From Lycocorax pyrrhopterus obiensis (Eukaryota; Chordata; Aves; Passeriformes; Paradisaeidae): DNA of 64,000 nt. A program made the position numbers and the translations under genes. Positions 45,120 to 59,536 of this stretch are shown here, piece after piece (positions within the stretch are counted from its first letter, which is position 1; each line of letters starts with the position of its first letter). Location of the stretch: the NCBI GenBank assembly GCA_014706295.1, contig JACSVZ010000009.1, positions 34,718,268 through 34,782,267 of the forward strand, written 5' to 3'. The notes beneath the pieces were generated by a model. The model ran no database searches. It was given only the letters and a program-made list of their open reading frames with translations, and was not told the DNA's origin.

Positions 45120-46447
45120 ACTTCTTGTACTCCAGAACTTACTGAATTCATTTCATGCCTATTTCTAGATTCATATATAAACCCCACTATGTGCAGATGT
45201 CTGGTCCACTCACATCTTTAAAGTAATGAATCTATTTTTCTTTCATTCACACAGTTTCAGAAGTCTCTAAAAAGAAATGTTTCCCCCTTGAAAACACACA
45301 TATTTATTCTGAGCAATCTTCTACATAGTTCTGAGGGCTTTTCCTATGTTAATAACAGTTTCCTTGGAGAATTTCTGCCACATGGGATCATCTTTCCTTT
45401 ATTACTTTCTAAAATCTAGGATTTCCTCTTAAGGACTTCATAAAGAATAGTTAAGACAGCATATAGGTTAAATTCTGCTCTACTTAATGACATTATGTAG
45501 ACCGTGGGCACAGCAAAACCGTGTCTGGAAGTGAACTTTTCTGATTTGTTTTAAACACACTGATATTATCAGACCTCTAGAGAAAATAATAATTTCATAT
45601 GAGGCTGGCTAAATCTTCAAAGGATCCTGGAAATATATGTCTTATGGCCAAACCATAGTCATGGAAATCAGAGAAAAATAGAATGGCTGTCTTCTTTCAC
45701 TTTGATTTCCCAACACATCTCTTGTAATGCATGAATTACTACATTTATTTCCATTTCAAATCAAGACTTGGACAAGACTTCAGATCTTCAGCAGAAGAGA
45801 GGGAAAAGCAGGGACATATTCTTGTATTTCTGTTACTGCTGTAATGAAGGATTCTCCCCATGCACTGCCTATTAAAATCAGTATTATATTAACAGATTTC
45901 ATTTTTTGCGGATGTAGAAACAAAAATCAGCAAGCGTTTTCCTGTTAAACACTTCAGTACAAACACTGCTTATCTTTCATGTAAGAACTGATATGAGCAA
46001 ACTACTCAGTGGAATCCCTGAGTTGTTGGAGTGGGTTTGAGAAACTTCTGAGTGAACTGGGGCATGATTTTGGATGAAATATAAATAAAAATATTTATTG
46101 AGGTCTCCATATGCTTCTTGTCAATAATGAAAGAGATAGACACTATTTTAAGAGAAAGAACTTAGCATCTACTGCCTTATAGAGTAAATTTCTCCTTATT
46201 CTGGGCATTAATGCAATGAGGACCTCATCATATATGTACATATAAATCAGTATTGATTCCATGTTTAGATTTGCCCCACATTAATATATATTTGCAAAAT
46301 ATATATTTGAAAGTGCTTAAAACAATCTCCTTTTTGACACAAAAATGCTGGGTTGTTTGTTGTTTTGTTTTTCTATTGCAAAAATTCGTTTTAAAGGAAG
46401 AATTATTTTGATTATTTTAAATGACTTCTTTTTCTTCTATAACACAT

Positions 46448-46469
46448 ATATCTCCCATATATCTCCCAT
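46448..46469 (+). repeat. 11-bp tandem duplication
   Basis: ATATCTCCCAT occurs twice in direct succession. Confidence 0.95.
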
Positions 46470-47539
46470 TGGAATGCAATGTCCAAACTGGCATGGCCAG
46501 AATTACTTAGTTTAATTTATGATTGAGTTAGAAAGAAAAAAGAGATAAAATTATGTATTTATCAAGGAACAAACAAATTTTATTGCACAGAAATGCAGAA
46601 AGACACTTGGGGATGGACTTTTTACCTCCACTGAGTAAAAAGCCAAGTCTTGAGCAAGACAAGGAGCACCAAGGTTTTTTTTTCTCCAATAGCCAGTGAT
46701 GGTGAGAGCAGTAAGTAGTGTTAAAACACGTAAATGACAAGCTGTGAAATCTTGCACCAGCGCTGCCTTTGCTGTGCGTCTCTTCTGACATTAATGTTCC
46801 TAATTAGCAGCCCAGACAGCCTTCTACTGACACTGTGCCGTGGGAAAGGGAAGCTGGAATGGATTTTTTCTGTGCCCCTTCTACCACCAAGAATTTGCAA
46901 TAATTCTGTCTGCAATGCCACTTAAAAAATATGATTTTTATTAAAGATGCCACCATTCAATAAGTCAGACATGCTGGTGTCTCAGCTTTTAACAGCCATG
47001 GCCGGAGTGATTATTACATAAGTTGAGAAATGAAAAATCAAGTGAAAAATATCCATCCATCTTCTTCAAATGACTCATCCTCAAATATCTGATTCCTCTG
47101 AGTTAAATCAGCCTTCGCAGATACTCTTTGTTAGAAGCACAATGCAGAACCTAAAATATACTAAATTTAAATAAGCACTTTAAAACATCCAGACTTCAAG
47201 TTCCTAAAAGGAAGAGAAAGCTTTTCCTTTTCTTTGCAGAGTAAAATCATTCAAATTTCAATCAATTTGGTTACTGACAAAAATATTGTTGGCTTTCTTT
47301 CAACCCTAGAACATAATATACTGCATTAAAACCTGTAAATGTGAATACTGAGGCAATAGCAGTTTCCCCAAGCTAAATAATTTTCAAAAATATAAGAATA
47401 ATCTAAATATTATGAATACTTAATTGAAGCATCCTGATAGCTCAAAAAGACACAAATCTCTCAGAGATGTGGTCGATTCAGGCACTCTGAGATTCAGGCA
47501 TTCAGCTTCCAACCAGGTACAGAGAGGGAACAAATCTGG

Positions 47540-47735
47540 GCATTTGGTGAGGAACTGGAACAGGCCATGGCTGCCCCTGGATCCCTGGAAGTGTCCAAGG
47601 CCAGGCTGGACGGGCATGGAGCAACCTGGGATAGTGGAAAAGTGTCCCTGCCCATGGCAAGGGAATGAGATGATCTTAGAGGTCTCTTTAAACCCAAACC
47701 ATTCTGTGATTCCATGATTCCACATTGGCTGAGGT
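47540..47735 (+). mobile_element. CR1 LINE fragment (3' UTR)
   Basis: The conserved CR1 3' blocks GAAGTGTCCAAGGCCAGGCT, AGTGTCCCTGCCCATGGCAA and AAACCCAAACCATTCTGTGA are followed by TTCCATGATTCCA, a decayed ATTCTRTG-type terminus. It is a truncated copy antisense to LRP1B. Sequence upstream to about 47455 may be a more decayed continuation. Confidence 0.9.
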
Positions 47736-50700
47736 CGAGTATTGAGCAGGTACTGAGAGAGAAATGTCAATGTGTGGGTTTAACAATAAACCTCCTCCTC
47801 CTATTGGAAATCCAATAAAACAATATTAACAATACAAAAACAAGAATCACATCTTCCTCTTGTAACAAATTCCTTTGCAGAGCACTCAGAGGAAATGTGA
47901 GGATGCCCCAGGTACGTTTGTGTCCTTCCCAGGAATTTTACAGCAGGGCAGCAGAATCTGGTCCTAAATTATTAAGCATATTTCTTCTTTTACTTTTGTT
48001 ATAGGATGATTCTATCAGGAAATGCATCAAGGTTCTGGAACGAGTAAGATGAATTAAATTTCTGTTACTGGGGGTTACAGTGCTGGCCGTGATGCCAACA
48101 GGTTAAAAGAGCAAGGAAGAAGTGAGAAACAATTAAATAAGGGCCTTGTGAGTGGCCCTATCTTTTAATCCTGACAGCTGGGATTTTTATGGAGCGAGTT
48201 TTCTGACATCAATCTCATGTCAGAAAGAAGTAAGAATAGCTGAAAACCATAACATTCCTAATTTCTGCATTACTGAGTTTCAAACACATTGCCCAGTGAT
48301 TGCAAACCTGTAATGGGGTCCCAGTGGCCCGTGCTCATGCTGAACAATAAAGACAGATTTACGGAGGTACATAGCTATAACAGTCAGATTTTTTTTTCTT
48401 TTCAGCTGCACATTCAAAAGCTTCTTATAAATCTAGTGAGGCTGTAAATCAAACCCAGTTATTTACTTCAGAGCAGTTAAGTCACCCACTGTTAAAATTA
48501 AAGCATAATTCAGCTGCAACAGGCATCCCATCAAGCACGTGGCCTCGGAGAGCGGCTGTGGGGACACGGAGTGGCTGCACCAGGCTGGGACATTCCTTTC
48601 CTTCAACCACCTTCCAGCAAAGCCAGAAATCCACCACCTTCCACCTCCCTAGGACTGCCCCCTGAAGGGGTTATGAACCGCACAAACCATCATCACACAA
48701 CAATAAAGCCACTTAAACGTTTTTCCACAGACAGGCTAAGCAGTAGATTATTACAATATAAAGAGATGCCAAAAACTATATGGAGTTACTTTCACAATGC
48801 AAAATATTTAAGGGAAATGACTTCCAGAGAGAGTTTGAACAGTGTAATACCAGAGGTAAGCAATGGTGCTTTAAGAAATGCTTTTGGGGGGATAATTTAG
48901 AAGTGAATTATCTCTGACAACTCTTAAAGAATGGGTTAGGCAACAAAAGAAAACTCACACTGCACATTTTTCATAGAAGGCACCATTTGTCAGAGAACAC
49001 TCATTCACAGCACCCAGATATTCTGTAGGTTCTTGCAATTACAATGCAGGTCATAATTTCGTAGGATAATTTCATTTGGAGCCCACTGTACTTGCTGTTA
49101 GCAATACATTGTCTGGACAATATGAAATGCAGGACATGCTATGACCCACTGCTATAAATCAATCCCAAAGGACATCATTACATTGCATTTTAATCAGAAG
49201 GTAATACTGACCATAGGGTATTTAATTTTGTTGTACAGACATATCCATATTGGGCATGAAAGTTTTTGTCTTCATCTCAAACATGCTGGGGAAAAGGAGA
49301 AGACATTACACTTTCAAAAAAAAAAAAAAGAAGAGAAATCAAAAAAAACCTCCAACTTTGCTAAAATAAATAGAACTTGCTTTGAATATAATTAAAATCT
49401 GCATATGGAGTCCATTTTAAATCCAGCATGAGAATTACAACTTAGACAACACTAGAAAATCTAAAAATATTCTCAATAATAAAAAATATGACCTGCACAG
49501 TTAACAAACACACACCTCATTGCTTCACATAATATTTTGGAAACAAAACCCTGTAATGCACTTTACTAGATGAAATAGCCTCTTTTTTAGGGTTGCTAAG
49601 GAAAGGAAAAGAACTTGCTTCTCATATGAAGGACATTAAGCTTTTTTCTTCATCTTTTCCCTTCCCTCTGACAGAGGGATCACCACACCATGCCAGCAGC
49701 AGGCTGGCACTTCTGCAAGATTCTGAAACCACTGCCCAGCACCTACAAAAGTCGTTTGAGCAAAACAAACAAATGAAACCCTTCTCGTCCACTAATGCTG
49801 CCCACAGACCATAACAATGCATCCCATGTAAACGTTGCCTCATCCTCCCTTTCTCCCTCTCTGTCCTTTTCTTTTTTTCAGCCATTTATTATTTTCAACA
49901 TCAAAATAGTAACCTTTGAGGAGAAGACCGTTACTCATTTTATGTGACCTGACCAACGAAGCAGACAACTGTCCAGACTTAAAATATCGACATTGTTACT
50001 GCACTTAAAAAATAAATAAAAATTCCTTGCTAACTTATTTCCAGTAATGCAAGAAATAAAAATAAAACATGGCTTTAGATTTATACACAAATTATTTTTC
50101 TATCCATTTTCAACCAGACATCAGGACACTGCTTTTTTGTAGTTGTTTATTTATTTCTCTTATCATCACAATAGTGCTGCTATTGGTCTACCTGAGCATT
50201 ATCTTTAACCAGAATGGCACCATAGATCCCATTAAAAGTCTCATAAATCACTCAAAGGGCTGCTGCTTCCAGAAATATGTCACAAACTCAATGTGCTTAT
50301 ATTTGCAGAACCCGACCTTTGCTTTCAGGCAGCTTCCAGCCCTTCCCAAATCTGGCCACTCCAGGAAGATGTGAGGCCATAATCTCAACTCTTCACAACC
50401 CCAGAAGTCCCAGGTACCTTGTGCCAACCACTCCTATCTTTGTACCCCCCATCATTTCAGCGTTTCAGGTTTTAAACCTCACAGCATCTGTTATTCTCTG
50501 CTTAGAGGGCAAATGTCATCCTGTACATCTAGGAAGAACACTGGGCTCCTGACTACCAGCATGTTGCCTTTCTTCCCAAATCCCCTCTCCTTTCATGTGG
50601 ATAGCAAAATGAAATTGTCCCTTGCAGTGAAGTGCAGAGGAGAGACACGGATATGCACTGCACCCTCCTCCAGGTCCCCTTGTCTTCCTCCGAGCCATAA

Positions 50701-51093
50701 TTTCTGCCTATAAAATGTTTGCCTACCCTGATGTGGAATCAGTTCTGTGCTGAGCGATCCCAAAGGCAGCAGAGGACATGGTGTAACCCTGAGGGGAGCA
50801 GGGGCACAGCTCCAGGTGCTCCTCAGACCCAGGTCCCTCCAGCCAGCAGCAGCTCTGCAGAACGTGGATCACAGTGCATCCACAGACTGTCATAAAATAC
50901 GTTTTCTCGTTACTTCATCTTACTTGAGTTGCCTTTTCCCAGTGGGTTTGTTTCTGAAGGTAATGCAGTGGTTATGACTGTTTAAAACAAATCTGAACTG
51001 TGCAACCAGTTGCACAGACTCAATGACTAAACAATATATTCTCCAAAGAGTCTTAAGAGGAAAATACATATTTTCGGTATAGGCACAACTAGA

Positions 51094-51123
51094 AGAGAAA
51101 AGGCACTAAGAGAAAAGGCACTA
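51094..51123 (+). repeat. 15-bp tandem duplication
   Basis: AGAGAAAAGGCACTA occurs twice in direct succession. Confidence 0.95.
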
Positions 51124-54100
51124 ATCTTTTAAAACACATTATACTTATCTCCGTACATATCAATACAAAGAAACATCCCCCATATTAAAAAATGGGATCA
51201 TACATTTAAGTAAAGCAGCAAGAAATGACATTCAAGTCAAGTCCAAAAGTGCCCAAGAGAGCGAGGCTGCCCTGAGCTGCCAGCTGTGGCACAGATCCCC
51301 ACATCCTCCTCGGTCAGCTCATTATTTTTGCTAACACAGTGTGACAGAAATGTTACAGCATTACACAGGCACAGAGAACCCAAACTTTGTCCCCAGCTCC
51401 GAACTGTCACAGTGAATGCCGGGCCCAGCACATCGAGTGGCAGCTGCTGGGTGACATGCTGAGAAACCTCAGGGCATCAGTCTTATGCAAGCACACTGAC
51501 CCTTTGCGTATCCTGTCCTTCTCATTTAACTGCTTACAATGGTTCCAACACTTTTTTTCCAGAACAAAGAAAATCTTAAGTCTGATTTTAGCAAAAGTGA
51601 TTTCTTCTGGTTAAAACATTTGTTCCGTGTAATTTGTCAGTTTTAGAAAAGTGCTTCACTCACCTATTAAAAATGTGCAAGCAAACACAAGATTTTATTT
51701 TATTCAACTCAACTGACAAATAGTGAAAAGGGCGAAATATCTTCTAACATTTTATATGTTTCACAATCCATAAGATTTTCAGCATTTCAAGTTCTACTCA
51801 ATAGCTCAAGTCGCAAGAAAGTTCTAAATCAAATGCGCTTCATTTTAAGTAGAAATCCACAATTTTGTGTATTGAAAACAAAGCCAGTATTTCCTTGGAC
51901 TGGAGATAATACCTGTTGAGCCAGTCATTGCTTCTGCCAGTCAAAGGAGTTAAAAACTGAAGAAAGCAACCCTAGACTAAAACCCCAAATCAGATGGTGG
52001 TTTTAATTCACCATGTCCATCCCAATCTAAATAATACTCACAACTTTGCAAAACATGCAATTCATCTTTTTGTAAGGGTTCCTGATAAAGTGATAAGGAA
52101 AGAACAAGTCCTTTATTTATTCTGATACACACAAAACTTTTGGTGCCTCTGTCATAGACTCCAGTCCAGCACAGAAATACCCAGGCTACTGTGAGTACAG
52201 AAAGCAGATTAGGCAAGATCTTAAGGTGCTCTAGCAGCTGGCTTTAATTTTATCACCTATGTAGCTTCTGATTTCAGATTTACTTCCATTAATGCAATTA
52301 TTCATTACCGTTAATTTTTGAAAGCATGCTCTCTATTTACCCTTTTCCCTGCAGCAGAGCAAAGCATCAGATCAAAACCTGAGTTTCAAAACACAGGGAT
52401 GACCAGAGGCCACAAGTTTGATCAGGAGTGGCAATATTTGTGATTTTAGTCTACGACTCTCTTCATTGCATAAGACATGGAAACAGAAGATTTTTTTTCC
52501 CTTTTCCTGCTGCTTCCCCAAGATACACAGCAGGTGGAATGTGTGGTTCAGTTGTGCCATTCCCTGTGGGTCACTTCCCTGCAGACTCAGATCTCTGGGT
52601 AGCACAGACAGCACAGAGAATTCCTGACACTGCTCAGGCTCACTGCTAACAAAATCCTGTTCCCTCATGGCTTTAGCTACTGATAAATCTCTGTCTGGGA
52701 TGGACTTTGGTCTGTAATTGCTCGTGTGCTTCGTTTTTTATACCTAAACATGGTTCCAGTTATGATGTTGGATGTAAACAAACCGTATTTTGGAGTTATA
52801 GTTTTTATGTCCCCTTTGCTCCTATAAAGGCAAAAGCACTTTCAAAGAAGACACAGACTTTTTAAAGTTTTCTGCAGTGTTGATCTGTGCCTCAGGAAAA
52901 ATCTTTAGGAGGTAGATGAACTCATTTAATGACACATTGCAAAGTGCATTATGAAAAAAAAAAAAAACAAAACAACAAAAAACCACCCAAAAACAAAACC
53001 AAAAAAAGAATCCTTGACTTCTTCAGTTGACTTTAGTGAAGTGTTTCAGGTTTTGAGTGAAGTCTGAATTAAATATTTGCATTAATAAAAAAAAAAATCT
53101 GGAAGTGTGGCAAATTTGCTGTCAATTAGTCTAAATGAAGCAAACTTGTTTAGCACCATTTGTGAGAGACATTTACAAAGATATTTTACCACTCAAGAAG
53201 ACAACCACTGACTAAGCTGTAAGAGGTGTGAAATTTATAAACACAATAATAAAACACCAGTAGAAAGCAAAAAAAGTTATGCATATGTAATTAGCATATT
53301 GAAATATACTGAAATATTAACCAGATATTTTATTACCAGTAAAGAAAGTTTCTAAGAGTGCACCTGAAGCCTCAAGTTCATAAACAACTTGACTGAAATG
53401 AGCAGGTTACAACTGTTTGTCTCCTCTATATCTTCTACATCTTTTCCTTGGAAGAAAGGCAGAAGACGAGCCCCTGTGAATACTGAGGAAATGTGGAATA
53501 GCTCCAAGAATTGTTCCAGTGGCTACCAAGTAAAAACCAAAATGAAACCAACATGGTGCAGATGGATGTCAAAGTTTTATGGGAAAATGTGAGTCTGATC
53601 CCATAAAACATGCAATACTTAATTCCTCATTTCAGGAAAAAAAAATTACTTGTGAGTTTTGGGGTTTTTTTAACCACTGTTTCACTATTGTTATATCTGA
53701 GGATATAAATTCTTTTGTAAAATATTCACTACAAAACTGTGTGATTTACATCAGCAGAAACCTAGTTATCTACGCATTACATCTTTATAACCCCCACAAT
53801 TATTTCATTCCATCTTCAAAACCTTGTTAACAAAATCAGAATGTTACTGTTTTACAAGCAGCATAATAATTCAATTTGACAGAGACGAAGAGCCCCTCAG
53901 CATTCTGACTGATAAAGATAAATTTATGTGGTAACTGATACTATGACAAAAAAGTCCTTTTTTCTCTACAAAACCCTTCTGCTGCTGTGGGAGTTTGCTT
54001 GCTTGCTCTTGGATTTCCTCCCTGGGGCAAGAGCTTTTCTACCCAGGATGGGTTGGGTTGTAAGGAAGACATAAAAGGATCCAGTTGTGTCCCTCTTTAG

Positions 54101-54282
54101 GACTACAATGAAGCTAATTAAGAAGGAAGTCCAGAAATGGTGAGCTAGGAAACTGATAAAACAGGGAAAAGGGAATATGACGATTCAACACTGATAATTT
54201 TTGTCTCTCTCTTTGCAGAGACAGCATTCAGGAGACTGTTCCAGGCAGAGCCTAGGAGTTTAGAGAAGGGAAAAAACAGAAC

Positions 54283-54306
54283 AAACCAAACCAAACCAAA
54301 CCAAAA
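54283..54306 (+). repeat. (CCAAA)n microsatellite
   Basis: Four tandem CCAAA units lie in an A-rich context. Confidence 0.9.
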
Positions 54307-54989
54307 GCAATCAAAATTTCGCACTGAGAAATGCCATTGAGATAAGACTTTTTATTTCCTGTACTCAGTCTGAGATTTAACTGTCCAGGGCACAACTACT
54401 GAAAAGTAAATTAAGAAAAACAGACAGCATGCCAGCTTTGCTAAGAGCAGAACACAGTGACAGGGTTTTGACCAATGTCAATGCAAGATCAATTGTGGAA
54501 GCTGGATGAGTAACAAAGCTTGAAAAATAGTAGCATCACATCTTTGAACAGCTGAAAAAATCCATTTGTGGCAATTAACAAGCAGTTAATAAGTAGCTCT
54601 GGTGTCGAAAAGGATTAAGTGCAGATAACCCAACTTGGGAGGGAAATGCCACCAATTCAGGCTCTCTGCCATGGAAGCTTGTGCCTCAAAGTGACACAGC
54701 ACAATGATATGGTGACAATACTCAAACCAGCAGCACAAATCTCAAGCAAATGGAATCACCTGTATCCAAAAGATGCACCAAAAGCAGACAGATCCTTCAC
54801 AGCTAATATTTAGAACCCCCTAATAGAGCCAAGGCCCTCTTAAGATTTTAGCTATACAGATTATATCTTAACTTTTGTGCAAACACCATCAAGAATTGAG
54901 ATAAAGATCTGATTATATGAATATTACTAATTAAAAAAAGATAAGGAATTTGCAGAATACGCCACAGCCAAAGGATAAGACCCAACTGA

Positions 54990-55300
54990 TCATGCCTGTT
55001 GGAACAGAAAGGTTGAATGAAGAGATAGGAACTACCCTTATCCTGCCAGTAACCCTGATACCCATCAAAAGGGCTGCGCAGCACCAATAACCAGCAAAGA
55101 CGAGCCGGAGCTGAAGAGAGGAGCACACTGATAAAAGGAAGTTTCTGTACAGGCCTAAGTCTCCAAAGGAGTTTTGTCATTACAGGGCACAGAAAAACTC
55201 TCTGAAAAAAGACAATTATCAGACAGCACCACTTCCTGCACTAAATAAAAGCCCATACTGCACTAGGAAAGCACCTTAACGAGCCTGTATCAAATACTGG
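54990..55300 (+). mobile_element. Possible degraded LTR-like element
   Basis: This block differs from flanking AT-rich intron in composition. It begins TGTTGGAACAGAAAGGTTGA and carries AATAAA in CACTAAATAAAAGCCCATAC at about 55240-55258, as an LTR R region might. No matching second LTR, primer-binding site or target duplication was found. A unique intronic sequence is the alternative. Confidence 0.2.
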
Positions 55301-58179
55301 ATCAAGAGTGCTGCAAATTCAGGGACACCAGAATGAGGAATAAAAGTATGGAGAGTTGCAAAGAAAGCAATTCCCGTATCATGGAGTATGAACATCCAAC
55401 TAAAATTTGGACTTGGGTTTAAAATAGCTAAAAGCACATGGAAATCAAAACGAAATGTAAACAGGGAAACAGAAAAATCCCAACAGACACTGAGGAAGAC
55501 GTGAGGAAGACTCAGGAAAGATGAAGTGTGACATACAGGGCAGTGATGGACCATGGATGACCCATACGGACCAAACCTGGTTCCCTGTGGAGCATCACCG
55601 AGTTCCACAGCAACAGCCTGTGCTGGAACCTGTGTGAGATAACATTCACAAGCCACCTGGAAGATGGCATGAATAACAGTGTGATGAGCTCAAATAAAAA
55701 CAAGATTTCCAGAACAGCAAAGAGGATGGTCTGTTTTGAAGAACTGCAGGACCTTAGGAGACTGAGAGACTGGACAGAGAAAGAAGATGGAAAATTCAAG
55801 TTGAATAAATGTTTAGTTAATGAGAAAATTGTCTTAGTTTTGTATATTTACTGATGGTTCTGTCTAGAGCACTTAAGAATGAGATATTGACACTATTAAA
55901 AAAATCAAAAACCTAAAGCCAAAAACCAAGAAAGCCCGCCTCTGGACAAAGTAAGAAAGTTCATTATCCCAAAACCAGCATTTGTCCAGTCTTTCCAGAA
56001 TGCAAGGACAGCAATGCAAGATCAGCCAGGGCTTGAGAAGTCCTCAGTGGATGCCACACACAGGAAAAGTATTCTGTGATACTCCCTTAGGACACTCTTG
56101 TCACCTCCCATTCTGGTCCCCATGACTGTGTGAGGTGCTCTGAACACGACTAAAGTACCATGTGAGGTAGGAATGACCTTTGGCATGAAACCTCCTCATT
56201 TCTGTGCACCTTCAAGGCACATGGGCTGTCTATCACAGGAGAAAAAAGCAAACCCACATTCTACAACCGCGTGACAGCTCTTAGTGCCTGTCTAGAGGCA
56301 AGTTCGGGGCAGACTGCATGTAGGAATAAACACTTTCCCCCAGATCTTCACAGCTTTGCTCCGCCAGAGTAAGCCAAACCCTGCTCTGATTTGCCATGAA
56401 CATTCAGGGCAATTCACAGGAATTGCTGACAGGAGCACCATCTCCACTGCTTGGTGTTTCCTTCTATGACTGAAGGGAAACGACTGCAGCTACTCTGAAC
56501 ACAGCACTTGTGGCTGTGGATAATCACTCCTAAGAAGTGGTTTAGGTCAGGAGGTGGGGGAGCAATTAGAGGGACAAAAACCAGGGAAGGAAACAGTGAC
56601 ACAACCAAACAGACTCTTGGATCGTGGTCAAATCCTCTGGGATCACTGTCTGAAGTTCTTCACAGCAATCACACCCAAAATGTGGGAGATCCAAAAAGCC
56701 AGCCTGGCTTCTGCCCAGGAGGGCAAGTAGAAGGTGCTGGGTCCCAAAAGCACAGAGGCAAATCCCTCTCCCTCTGGAGACTCCAGCTCCTCCATGCCCA
56801 TCCCCTGCTCCAAACCTTGGCAGGTAAAAACCGAATTACTACAGAAGAAACAAGATGTTTCCTTCAACCCAGAGCAGTCCTGTCCAAACAGAGCTGCCAA
56901 GAGAAAAGCCTGTGTCCCTCCCCAGGTGAGGCGTGATCGGCCGGCTGTGGGCACAGAGCACAGGTGGCACAGCTAAGCACAGGCACTGCAGCCCTGGTTG
57001 TGGTGTGCTGAGATAACCGAGTGCCAAGAAAACCTGAATCAAACATCAGCCAAGCAGAAAATATCGTGCTCTGAAGCATCATCCCAGAAGAGATTCTGTT
57101 ATATTCTGCAGAAGAATAGCAGCTAAAACCCGGGCTGTGCTGCCTGGTGCTGGTTTGTAGAGCATGCAAGGTGCTTGGTGCTTGCAGTGATGAAGACACA
57201 AAATGCCTCCTAAAATGAGGAAGGAGATTCTTGCATGCACAAGATGCTGCTCCTGCCATCTCTCAGCTCCCACACAGAAAAGCATTAATGAAAGCTTGCA
57301 CATCATGGCTTTGAAAGGGCAGAAAATTGAGAGGTTTCCCACATTTATGGCATTAGAAAGAATTTTTATTGGTTTGGGCCTAGAGATATCAGTTTAAATA
57401 AATGATTGTTCCTGAAATCTCGCTGTACTCACTGAAGTGGGCTGTGAACTTGCTGTGAGGTTTCAAGGAGCATCTCTGTTACTATGGACAGAGGTTGCAC
57501 AAGCCTCCCTTACAGGAGAATCATTCCTGAAAGCCTATTTGGCTCCAGTACTGCCTGCATAAATCTTTCCAAGAGGAAAATTTCCAACTTCTCTTCCAAA
57601 AACTTCTAGGTCTTAAAAAGACAAAGATGAAACAACGTGACCATGCCTGGTCTTGGCTGAGACAAAAATGCCCATGCTGATCCTGCTGTGCCTGCAGAAA
57701 GCTGTCCCTGTGTAAGGGGGATACAGCTACCAAACAAACCCTGAGAAACAAACCTTCAAAGAGTGCAATTAGACTGATTACTAACCACAGGGGGCATCTC
57801 TGGAGCTGCACCCTCTCCTCCCAGAGCAAAAACTACCCGAGTGAAGGATCAGCCTCTCCTCAGCCTGTCCCCCTCTGCAGAGTAGCAGCCACAGACCGAG
57901 CTGCCCTGTGCTTCAAAGGACCTGATTCCATCCATCCATCCCAGATACAGCACACCAGCCCGAGGTCAGGCTGCGCTGTCTGCTGAGGCAGAATGAGAGA
58001 AACTAAAGGACTCCAATTTCCTTTCTTTTTTGAATCCAAAGCTTATGTTCAGTACCTGGAGCTGGTGCTACATGACTCATCATGAAAACGAAGTCATTTT
58101 CATAGTCCCTGCTTTCCTAGATGTAGACTTTCATCTTTAAAGATGATCTATATTCTTTGTTCCTAACTACAAGACTTAC

Positions 58180-58188
58180 TTGCCTTCG
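58180..58188 (-). other. Candidate 9-nt microexon
   Basis: The minus strand reads GTTTGCTTCAG | CGAAGGCAA | GTAAGT. The 9 nt would be inserted at the phase 1 junction of exons A and B, giving His-Thr-Lys-Ala-Asn-Val with no stop or frame change. A UGC lies just upstream of the acceptor, as favoured by SRRM4-dependent neural microexons. Chance occurrence in so long an intron is quite possible. Confidence 0.2.
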
Positions 58189-59354
58189 CTGAAGCAAACA
58201 CTTTGAATAAATCCACTTCAAGCAGTCCCAATCACTTTGGATAACTGACTTTTCTAGCACTTTTTGTGTCAAATGCAGATTTATTTTTTTTTCCACTAAC
58301 AAAAAGAATGGATTAGAAGACTGAGATAAAAAAGATAAATTCCACAAACACTGCTAAGAAAACTTCTTAGGTTTTTTTTTCCCCCTAGTACTTTTAGGAA
58401 TATCCATTTTCACAGAAACACCAAGAAAAGGCTCCTATCAAGAACAGAATGTACAATTTTATGTGACTTACCCCATGACCATGACCATGTATTTGGCTTG
58501 AGCTGGCAGAGAACGCCATTACACTTGAAAACACTTTCATTGACAAAGAGCTACAATGAATTAATTTGCCTCATCAGGTGTAGTGCTGTATGATGGAGAG
58601 AAAAAAGCAGTGACCTGATGGGTAACAGAAGGTCAAGGGAGTTAAAAAGAATTTAAAACTCAATTTTGCAGCAGCCACAAAATGACCTGGCAAATATACC
58701 AGGTACAGCAACATGAGATTCCTGCCATGTCCTGGCAGGAATAACTCCAGGGGTGTCTAGAAGATCCTAATTGGGTGCACTAAAGCAAGTTTCAGGCTGC
58801 CTCCCCTCTGAGGAGACATGCCCAGACTGTGGGGACTGATGCTGCTCCACTGAGCGACACAACAGAAGTGTCTGGATGTGTGTGCTTGGGAAAAACACTC
58901 CCACAGCTAAATCTGCAAGATTTTGTCAGTCAGAGCTCCCAGCAAAGGTGTTGTTTTTTTTAAGTCCCTAAGCACTATTTCCCAAATAAAAATCAAAGAA
59001 GAAGTCTTGGCAAGTCTCTGCAGCCAGTTGATGTCCATGGGAATTATTATTCTTCATCTAAATAAGATTGAACGATTACCACGAAGTTTGAGAAGAACAT
59101 TAGAGACCACAGGCTGGTGTGTGCTGGCACTGTGAAAAATGAGCAGCTCATTAATCCCAGGCACTGTATTCATTTCAAACCCATCACAGGGCCTCGATTT
59201 TGCAAACAGATGCAGTAATGCAGATCTGGACAGCCCAGGGATCAGCAATTCTCTTCACATGCAGGGAACAGAGGGAGAGGAACGCAGGAGAAGGGGTGGA
59301 GGAGCACAAACCACAGTGTTCAGGTCCACTCTGATGGTGAAAACAAGTGACAGA

Positions 59355-59373
59355 ACACACACACACACACACA
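59355..59373 (+). repeat. (AC)n microsatellite
   Basis: Nine AC units. The LRP1B transcript carries the complementary UG repeat, a known type of binding site for TDP-43 and CELF proteins. Confidence 0.95.
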
Positions 59374-59536
59374 GAGTTCAATACAAAACACATTTTGTCC
59401 AGGACTGTGGTTAATTTGATTGCTCTTCCTAAAAGGAAAACTAAATATCAGTGGTGAATTGAAAACATACCGTGAAATTCTACCACTCTACTTTAGGGTA
59501 CTTTGATATCTAAAGTATGAAAAGCCCTCTAAAATA

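Noticed and set aside
44787..45221. 144-residue plus-strand frame
   Set aside because: It passes through an (AT)n microsatellite giving Ile-Tyr repeats. No domain was recognised.
47420..47770. Open frames of 73-116 residues
   Set aside because: They overlap a CR1 3' UTR fragment, which does not encode protein.
56414..57342. Cluster of overlapping frames up to 142 residues in GC-richer sequence
   Set aside because: Frames on both strands and in several phases are similar in length. None resembles a known protein, and no splice or promoter structure supports a gene.
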